NCBI GenBank assembly: GCA_036172665.1
Contig: CM069870.1
Location: 67,704,212-67,768,211, forward strand
Length of the DNA: 64,000 bases
Origin: Prosopocoilus inquinatus
Lineage: Eukaryota > Arthropoda > Insecta > Coleoptera > Lucanidae
Reading direction: 5' to 3'
Shown here one piece after another: positions 56,402 to 64,000 of the stretch. Every line of letters begins with the position of its first letter. Position 1 is the stretch's first letter. Below the pieces are notes generated by a model. It did no database searches and had not been told where the DNA came from. It saw only the letters and a program-made list of their open reading frames with translations. The position numbers and the translations under genes were made by a program.

Positions 56402-56684
56402 TATATACAGGCTGACTACGCGAGAATCCCCACCCCCTTCAACTTTTTATCAGAAAGAAACATTTGATATGAATTTTTTTTTAATGTTTACAGAATCACA
56501 AATGCACATCGAATAGCCGAGGTATAAACTGACACTTTGTTTTCTGAAATGAAACACCCGGTATATCCGGATACATTTGGATCCCCAAAGGAAATTCTGA
56601 TAATAATTTCTCCAAATAATAATTTTTAAAAGTTTTCGAGATATTTGTATGTAATAGTATAAATTCTATTACGTGCGTGTAAAG

Positions 56685-57998
56685 CAGGGGTTTCCAACCT
56701 TTTTTCTTTAAACCACTCACTCCTTACAAGAAAATAAAAATTTCCGTCGACCCCATTCAGATTTAAAGAATATTAAACAAAAAAAAACAGCAAATGTATT
56801 TATACTAATAATGTATATTATGCAGATATAATCGTGACAATTTATTATTTTATTTGTCTTTATTTTATTTTACTTTTCAATAATACCTCGACCATCTTTT
56901 TTTTCTTGACTCGATTTCAGTTTTATTCTCTTTCAATCAAACCCTAATTAAAAATTCGCCAACGTCTTGATTCGATTTGATTTTATGTTAATTTTAAAGA
57001 ATTTTTCTTTTAGTCTCATCTTCGTCAACGATCATCTTTTTTTTTAATTCCACTTTATTTCATTTAATTTTCAATATGATCAATTGATCGAGTTTTGTTT
57101 TTCCTTTTAATATATTTTATTCGTCTTGTTTTTATTTTTAACCATTTACCATTATTTTTTCGCCGATTTGTTTTGGTTTTCGATTATTGAGTGTGAATTT
57201 ATTTTACACTTTAATCTCGTCAATTGATCGCCAGTTCATTTCCTCTTTTATTCGATTTGACTTTATTTTGTTTTTAAATTTACCAATTATTCTTTGAACC
57301 GTGACAAAATTCGTCAATTTTTAAATCAACTTGACTTATTGCTAGTTTCATATAATTTTTACTTTGGTCCTAACTTTAACATCACCCTTTTTTTTATACA
57401 ATCCTCATTTGACTTTATTTTATTTAACTTTACTTTTAAATTATCAACTAATCATCTGTTTTTTCTTCGGTTTGATTTTATTTGACATGACTTTTGATTT
57501 TTTTAATTATCAATTGAACGTCTTTTATTTCTATTTTACACGATTTAAGATTATTTTATTTTATATTTTAATTCCGCCGAATTTATTTTATTTATTTTAT
57601 TATTAAATTGAATTAAATTTTTGATTCGGGTGAAAGTCAGTTTATATTGATTTGACTTAATGAGTTCCACACAATTTTTATTATCGTCCTGTCTTGTTTG
57701 ACGATCGTCTTCTTGTTTTTATTTCGTTCAATTTTATTCGTATTTAGAAATGTTTTATTTTGATAATCAATTAAACGTCTTTTTTTCTCTTATATTCGAG
57801 CTAATGCAATTTCATTTAATATTGTATGTATTTTTTTTTATTTTTGTTATAAACTATTCAGCAAGACTTCATTACACAAGACCTTGCAACTCCGGCCCCC
57901 TGAAAGACCCCTAGCGGACCCCTAATCAAGGTTCATCGACCCCTTTCAAGTCTTCATCGACCTCCAAGGGGTCGATACCGATCCGTTGGAAACCCGTG
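56685..57998. mobile_element. Probable hAT-like non-autonomous element, T-rich interior
   Basis: The ends CAGGGGTTTCCAACC and CGTTGGAAACCCGTG are inverted. The flanks GTGTAAAG (56677-56684) and GTATAAAA (57999-58006) match at 6 of 8. Near both ends are GTCGACCCC-type words. The interior is low-complexity T-rich (TTTATTTTATTTGAC) without a transposase. Confidence 0.6.
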
Positions 57999-58394
57999 GT
58001 ATAAAATGTGACAAAATGTTATTATTTAAACAAAGCTTTAAAAAATAAAATTTGTTTATTATAATTCCGAAATTTCGACGTAATTTGAACAAAATCAAAA
58101 TTATTACTGCCAGATCGAGGGAATTAAGGACGCTTAGTCCGAATCCGAAGTCCATTTTTATGCAGTAGCACTTTTTTCGGTGAGGGGCGTTAGTTGGTCG
58201 ACTGTTTAGATTAAAGAAAAGCGTTTGTGAATTACAAATATTATTAAAAAAAGAAAACTATTTTTTTGTCCCTGTCTGTTATATTATATTATATTTTGAA
58301 AAATAAATAAATTAATAAATAATAATAAAGCAAGAAAAGTTTCTGGCTTAACCTTTTCGATTCCTTCTTCTTTTCCACCTTTTTATTCCGTTTG

Positions 58395-58592
58395 CCATAT
58401 CCTCGAATCGAGGGGACAAATTCGCAAGAGAATGTGACGTCAAAATGACGTCGTAGGCTCTCATACGAAACTATGTAAATCCAAACTCGCAAGAGAATGT
58501 GACATCAAAATGACGTCGTCGGCTCTCATACGAAATTATGTAAACTATGTCACGTTCTCTTGCGAGTTTGTCCCCTCGATTCGAGGATATGG
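58395..58592. repeat. Inverted-repeat MITE with internal 62-bp duplication
   Basis: CCATATCCTCGAATCGAGGG and the next about 24 bases pair with the right end CTCGATTCGAGGATATGG. Inside, TCGCAAGAGAATGTGAC plus a TCAAAATGACGTCGT segment is tandemly duplicated. Contains TGACGTCA-like palindromes. Confidence 0.75.
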
Positions 58593-58619
58593 CCCCTGAT
58601 CGCTACGCCACTGATTTTG

Positions 58620-60430
58620 TAAGTGGTTTTGAAAGAAAATATCAGAGAAAGGAAAACTAAATTAAATTTCGATTTATTATTATTACATTATATTATTGAA
58701 ATTGTACTTTTTCAAAAATATTCGGTTGTTTTGTTTTCGTTTAGTTTTTTTTTAATTTACGTTTCTTAAAAAAATCCACCTTAGAATCGTCGACCCTGTT
58801 TGTTTCTTTTTTAACCTAATTTATTATTTGTTTTAGGTCTTTGATGTATTGTTTTTCTTTCACATATCAGTATTCTTTTGTTTCCCTGGTAAATTATTTT
58901 TTCGCAAATTCCTTCATCATTTTTTTTTTGCTTCTCGCATTCATTTCCTTCTGTCTTGTTTCTCGTTTCATTCGTGTTTGCATTTTGTGTTCCTTCGTCT
59001 ATTTTGTTGCCCCTTTTTATCAGAGTTTTACTGAATTTTAATTTTATTTTATGATTTTTTCTTGTTATTTGTAGTTTTTGTTTAGTACAAACGATCGTTT
59101 TCTGCTTTTCTTTACTCGCAATTGTTTTTAAATTACTTTCGTTTTGCATTGGTTCTATTTTTTTTCTCAGTAGGCGTTTGCCTGTTGTTTTCTCGCTTCT
59201 TTCTTACACTTCTTGTTGTTTTCTTATTACCCAATCATTTTCTCTTGTGCTTTGTTTTCCGTCTTTTGTTTTTCTTCATGTACGTTAGCCCTTTGTTTTT
59301 TTTTTCCTTTTAGATGATAAGTCGCGCTGTGTTCCAATAATTATTTAATGGTTATTTTATTTACATTATGCTTTCTCGTTGCTTGTTGTTTCGTACTTTT
59401 TGTTTTGCGTTCGTATTTTTATTATTCTAATTCTTTGTTATTTTTTGTTTTTGATGTTTATGGTTTATTTCTCTTATAATTTATTAAAGTTTATTTTTCT
59501 TTTGATTTTCTTTTCGCTTCAGTCTTGAATGCACTTTGTTTTCTTCGTGCACGTCTGTCATTTGTTTTCTCTTTCTAGATCATAAATCGCATACTGTTTC
59601 AATTTTATTGTATTCCACGATTTGCTTCCCATTTTTATTCAAAAACGTTTTATCTTTATCGTCGCTTTTTTGTTTTTGTTTTGTGAAAGCGATCGTCGAT
59701 TATCTTTCTTCATTAGTAGTTTTCGATTTTTTTACTTTCTTCGTTTTATACACTATTTTCATTCTTCTTATTATTGCTTGAATTTCGCAATCATTTTCTT
59801 TTGGTTTGGTTATCGTTGCTTTCAAGAATGTCTTTTGTTTTTCTTCGTACAAGACTGTTACTTTTTTTTCCCTTTTTAGATCATAAGTCGCCTTCTTTCT
59901 TAATGATTATTTGATTCTTAATTTATTCTACATTTTTTTTTACATTTTAATTCAAATACCTTTTGCTTTCTTGTTTTTGGTCGTCCTCGATCTAATTTAT
60001 TATTTGTTTCAGTTCTTTTACGTATTATTATTTCAGTACTCTTTTTGTTTGTTTCTGTATTTTTAGCATCTTTTTTTAGCGATCTTTTCTCTTGTTCTGC
60101 TGCTCCTTTTCTTTCTTCGCAATCATTTACATTTCTAATTATTAATTTTTGCTTGCGTTTCGGTTTTCTCAGTTTCGGTTGTTTCTTTTTCTCAAACTAT
60201 TTTCCTTTTTTGCAATCCACTGATGCTTTTAGCTTCTTCTGTTGCTTGTTCACCAGTCTTCTTTAAAGCTAATCGTCGGTCTTCTGTTTTGTGTTCGTCT
60301 CCTTTTTTCGCAATTCTTTTTTATTCGAGTTTTCTCTGTTTTCGAATTAATTTTTTTTGTAATTTGTTTTCAGTTAATTCAATTTTTTTTTTTTGCTCGA
60401 GTATTTGAGTATGTAGGAATCCTGGCCCGA
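58620..60430. repeat. T-rich low-complexity tract, degenerate repeats
   Basis: Long runs of TTTTCTTTTG, TTTGTTTTTCTTCGTG (near 59270, 59540 and 59840) and GCGATCGTCG-like words. Phe/Leu/Ser-rich open frames on the plus strand are compositional. A related A-rich tract of opposite orientation is at 2641-4080. Confidence 0.6.
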
Positions 60431-61994
60431 GAGTAATAAACGAATTTACATCAGGAACTTCTTCGCCAATAAAAATAATTTTGAAACATTTCAGATCTTG
60501 TTTTGTTTGTTTGTTTTTCTTGGTGGATTTGGTGGATCTGTCTTCTATTTATTGTCGATCCGTCCAGTTGTCTTTCATAAATTCTATTATTTTTATTGCC
60601 CTTTAACTATAGCCCATCTTTCTAATTCTTTCACTTTCCATTTCTTTCCTGTCTTATTTCATTTGTTCAACCTTTTTTCTGTTGCACTTTAATTCTTATC
60701 TGCTTTCATTCTACATAACATGCAGTATAACAAAACATTTTCAATTTTATGTTTTCAGAGCTCCAAAAAAAAGAAAAACGTTCGCTCGGCAATAAAACTC
60801 ATAAATTTCCTTTGAAATTTCGCTCTTTTTATTGAACGCCGTATTAGTATTAGTAAGTAAGTAGTAAGTCAGCAAATATTCGACCGGAAACCTTTTTTTC
60901 TCGATTTAACCTATGCACTCAATTGCGAACATCATTGCAAAAAATCGTATACTTTCTGGGAATGTCCGGAATTTCCCGGACTGTGTTAATGACTGTAGCT
61001 TAATGAGTTGAGGCTCATTGTTGGGTAGCTCTAGGCAAATAAACTTCATTTGTAAAGTAAATTTTAATTGCGTTTGTCGTTCGTGAACATGAAAACAGTA
61101 AACATCGCCTGTTGTTGATAATATTTTTTTCCGCTTTAATTTAAAAGTCGTCCGTCCTGATCGTGCAATTATTATTGAATAGTGCGAAACAGTGTAGTTG
61201 AATTATGCAAATATGGAAATCATTAGATAGTTGATCCACTGTCTATTTTGCTGACGGTTCCAATAAAGTTTCTTCTGCGGTGTCAGATTAAAAAAAATGC
61301 AGAAATTAAGCAATAAACAAAAATAATCTCATTATCTTATTCTACCTTGAAGAAAATTTTCCTGAATTGATCTTTGTATAAAGTAGGTTCCCTCAAATAA
61401 AAAAATAAAAAAGTCTAAATGATTATCTGCAAATTATTTATCCTGACTTTTTGGCATAGTTCGAACTTGTTGTCTGCTATTCAGACTTGTTAAGTGCAGA
61501 CGTAGCTCTGATGCTAAGACTGAAAATTATAATTAGCAATAATTTTCACAAAACCATTTATTTAACCGGGCCCCAAAAAACAAAATCACAGTTATCGCCA
61601 GCGAGCTAAACGTAGGTTTTAATTACTTCGTCGGTTGTCCTAATAAGTGCAAATATAGAAAGAGACGATAACACTTTAGGGACAATTAAATTCAATTTGA
61701 TCTGCAACGCAAACTTTACATTTTCTGTTTGTTGGAAATTAGTTTAATTATTTAAGTCAATGAGATTGGATCTGAGGAGACGCCATTGCGTGGCCAAAGG
61801 CGACGAGTTAGGGTGAGTCAAATTGACCTTTCTCAACTTTCCAATTAATAACTGTTTCACTTCTCCTTTAAAAAGAGGAAATAGTGAATTCGTTTGCAAA
61901 AATATTTCCAAACTCATTAGGCTTTTAATCCGAGGACTTTGAAAGCGCCACATTGGTAGGAGTGGGAAACAGGATAGGGCGAAGAGAAACACAT
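60431..61994. other. No gene seen
   Basis: AT-rich DNA with no readable domain, transposon end or splice-supported exon. Confidence 0.4.
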
Positions 61995-62460
61995 TGCCCA
62001 GCTAGCAGAGTGACGTCGGAATTACGTCATTTTTAGGTTATTTTACGTCATTGTCGTCATTTGTTCCGAAAGTCACATCAATATGACGAGTCGTACGACA
62101 CGTATTAATAACGTCGTAAAAGTGACGTCATTAACACGTCAATAGAAAGTGACAATATGTTACTATGTTTATTTTTGAAAATTATTAGCTTAAAAACATT
62201 TTTGGGACTAAACAAAAAGTGTAAATAAATACTTTGAATATTGCTGAAGCCAATTATGCCAAAATTAATATTGGAATTGTTAAATTAAGCGAAATAATAA
62301 CAGTAATTAGTTGTGAATAACGAATACCCCTACATAAATTTGGTTGCAGCGTGGGGACGAAACACGTTACTTCATCGTCATTATCGCGTCATTATGTAAT
62401 TTATTTACGTCATAATTAACGTCGAAGGTACGTTATCTACGTAACGTGATATGGCTTGAC
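61995..62460. repeat. ACGTCA-rich segment, partly inverted
   Basis: About ten ACGTCA/TGACGT words lie within 450 bp, concentrated at 62010-62150 and 62380-62430 on either side of an AT-rich centre. ATTACGTCATTTTT on the left and TTTACGTCATAATTAACGTC on the right suggest a worn inverted-repeat element. Confidence 0.5.
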
Positions 62461-62499
62461 TTATAAAGTGTTTAAGACGTCGCTTAGACTATCTGTTTT

Positions 62500-64000
62500 G
62501 GTCCTTCTGAATGTTCTTCTCTTTCTTTCTTGACGCTGTTTGGATGTAGTTCACAGCTTCGTCCTCTTCTCTTCTTTTCTCTTCTCTTCAAAAATCTTGA
62601 AAACTCGTTCCTCCAAGATTCTGGAGGTTTTCTTCTAATGGAATCTATTTTATCGGGGCTACTATTAAACACATTCCCTCTTCTTCTATGTATAGTTCAT
62701 AACTTTGTTCTCTTCTCTTCAAAAATCTTGGAAATCAGGTTCCTTGAGGTTTTCTTCTGATGGAATCTATCTTATTGGGGCCACTCTTATATAGATTCCA
62801 CATTCTTTTAAATGCCTAAATGCCATTATTTCTCGAGATTGTCAAAATTCAACTTATACTTCCATTTCGTCTCGTAATTTTGGGAGTCACTTCGAAAATC
62901 TGGGTTTTTCAATTTTCTGAACGTGTCCATGCACCTACTTTAATTAAATTGCATTTGCATTCTTTGGACGGCCATCCTGAATTTACATTTTCTTTTCTCT
63001 TTCTTCCTTGACGCTTCTTCTTGCCTCTGTCTGAATATAGTTTACAGCTTCGTCCTCTTCTCTTTTCTTCAAAAATCTTGAAAACTCGCTCCTTTAAGTT
63101 CCTGAAGGTTTTCTTCTGATGGAATCTATTTTATTGGGGCCACCCTTATACAGATTCCACCTTCTTGTAAGTGCCATTACTTCTCGAGATTGTCAAAGTC
63201 CAACTTCTACTTCCATTTCGTCTCCTACTTTTGGAAGTCACTTCGACTTTCTGGGTTTCTCAATTTTCTGAACGTGTCCAAGCACCTCCTTTAATTAAAT
63301 TGCATTTGCATTCTTTGGACGGCCGTCCTGAATTTACATTTATTTTCTCTTTCTTCCTTGACGCTTCTTCTTGCCTCTGTCTGAATATAGTTTACAGCTT
63401 CGTCCTCTTTTCTTTTCTTCAAAAATCTTGCGAACTCGCTCCTTTAAGTTCCTGAAGGTTTTCTTTTGATGGAATCTATTTTATTGGGGCCACCCTTAGA
63501 CAGATTCCACCTTCTTCTAAGTGCCATTACTTCTCGAGATTGCCAAAATCCAACTTCTACTTCCATTTCGTCTCGTAATTTTGGGAGTCACTTCGACTTT
63601 CTGGGGTTTTCAATTTTCTGAACATGTCCATGCACCTCCTTTAATTAAATTGCATTTTCATACTTTGGACGGCCCTCCTGAATTTACATTTCTTTTCTCT
63701 TTCTTCCTGGACGCTTCTTCTTGCCTCTGTCTGAATATAGTTTACAACTTCGTCCTCTTCTCTTCTTTTCAAAAATATTGAGAACTCGTTCCTTTAAGTT
63801 CCTGAAGGTTTCCTTCTGATGGAATCTATTTTATTGGGGCCACCCTTAGACAGATTCCACCTTCTTCTAAGTGCCATTAATTCTCGAGATTGCCAAAATC
63901 CAACTTCTACTTCCATTTCGTCTCCTACTTTTGGAAGTCACTTCGACTTTCTGGGTTTCTCAATTTTCTGAACGTGTCCAAGCACCTCCTTTAATTAAAT
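62500..64000. repeat. 350-bp satellite, more than four copies, running off the window
   Basis: TTAATTAAAT recurs at about 62940, 63291, 63641 and 63991, a period of 350-351 bp. Each unit has TTCTTGACGCTTCTTCTTGCC, GATGGAATCTATTTTATTGG and TTCTCGAGATTG. Plus-strand frames of 60-95 codons repeat with the unit and are not considered genes. Confidence 0.9.

Noticed and set aside
58841..60692. Series of plus-strand Phe/Leu/Ser-rich ORFs that look like membrane proteins
   Set aside because: They lie in a T-rich low-complexity tract where hydrophobic frames arise from TTT/CTT runs; no start context, splice sites or conserved motif.
62820..63781. Three similar plus-strand ORFs of 63-94 codons
   Set aside because: They recur every 350 bp as part of the satellite and are not separate genes.

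Overview
The window looks like AT-rich nuclear DNA of an arthropod, most likely an insect. It has almost no dense host coding sequence. It carries many nested DNA transposons and LINEs with (ATT)n tails, several satellite arrays, and a few isolated exon-like segments with eukaryotic splice signals. One of these resembles a chitin synthase transmembrane exon. No rRNA, tRNA or CRISPR array was recognised by eye.

The main content is an endogenous virus-like element of the Polinton/Maverick (adintovirus-like) type at about 10.0-17.9 kb. On the minus strand are a packaging ATPase, a conserved Polinton-associated protein of unknown function and a retroviral-type integrase. Divergently, on the plus strand, are a protein with a parvovirus-VP1-like phospholipase A2 domain, a small basic hydrophobic protein, an adenain-like cysteine protease, a penton-like protein, a 47-residue protein, a hexon-like major capsid protein, a 42-residue zinc-ribbon protein and a signal-peptide coiled-coil protein. 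The capsid, protease and ATPase frames are open. The integrase has Asn where the second catalytic Asp is expected and is cut off at its C terminus against a LINE fragment. No protein-primed DNA polymerase B is present. Together the genes amount to a virion-building module (capsid, maturation, packaging, membrane penetration) whose integration and replication functions are damaged or lost.

The cluster lies between two inverted repeats of about 750 bp (6511-7262 and 18887-19637). The same repeats recur at 27146 and 34547, enclosing two LINEs. A second, unrelated long inverted-repeat pair (47291 and 53311) encloses a third LINE, which is itself split by a DD41D mariner-like element with about 340-bp inverted repeats and an exact TA duplication.

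Layout: 1-6.5 kb, a candidate terminal host exon, A-rich repeats, a solo LTR, a palindromic MITE and a chitin-synthase-like exon; 6.5-19.6 kb, the virus-like element with an intruding LINE and hAT MITE; 19.6-27 kb, a candidate signal-peptide exon, a hAT-like element built of a 181-bp tandem repeat, a 172-bp array and small MITEs; 27-35 kb, nested LINEs; 35-47 kb, hAT and hairpin MITEs and a 64-bp tandem array; 47-53 kb, nested LINE plus mariner; 53-64 kb, LINE scraps, T-rich repeats, an ACGTCA-rich segment and a 350-bp satellite running off the right end.
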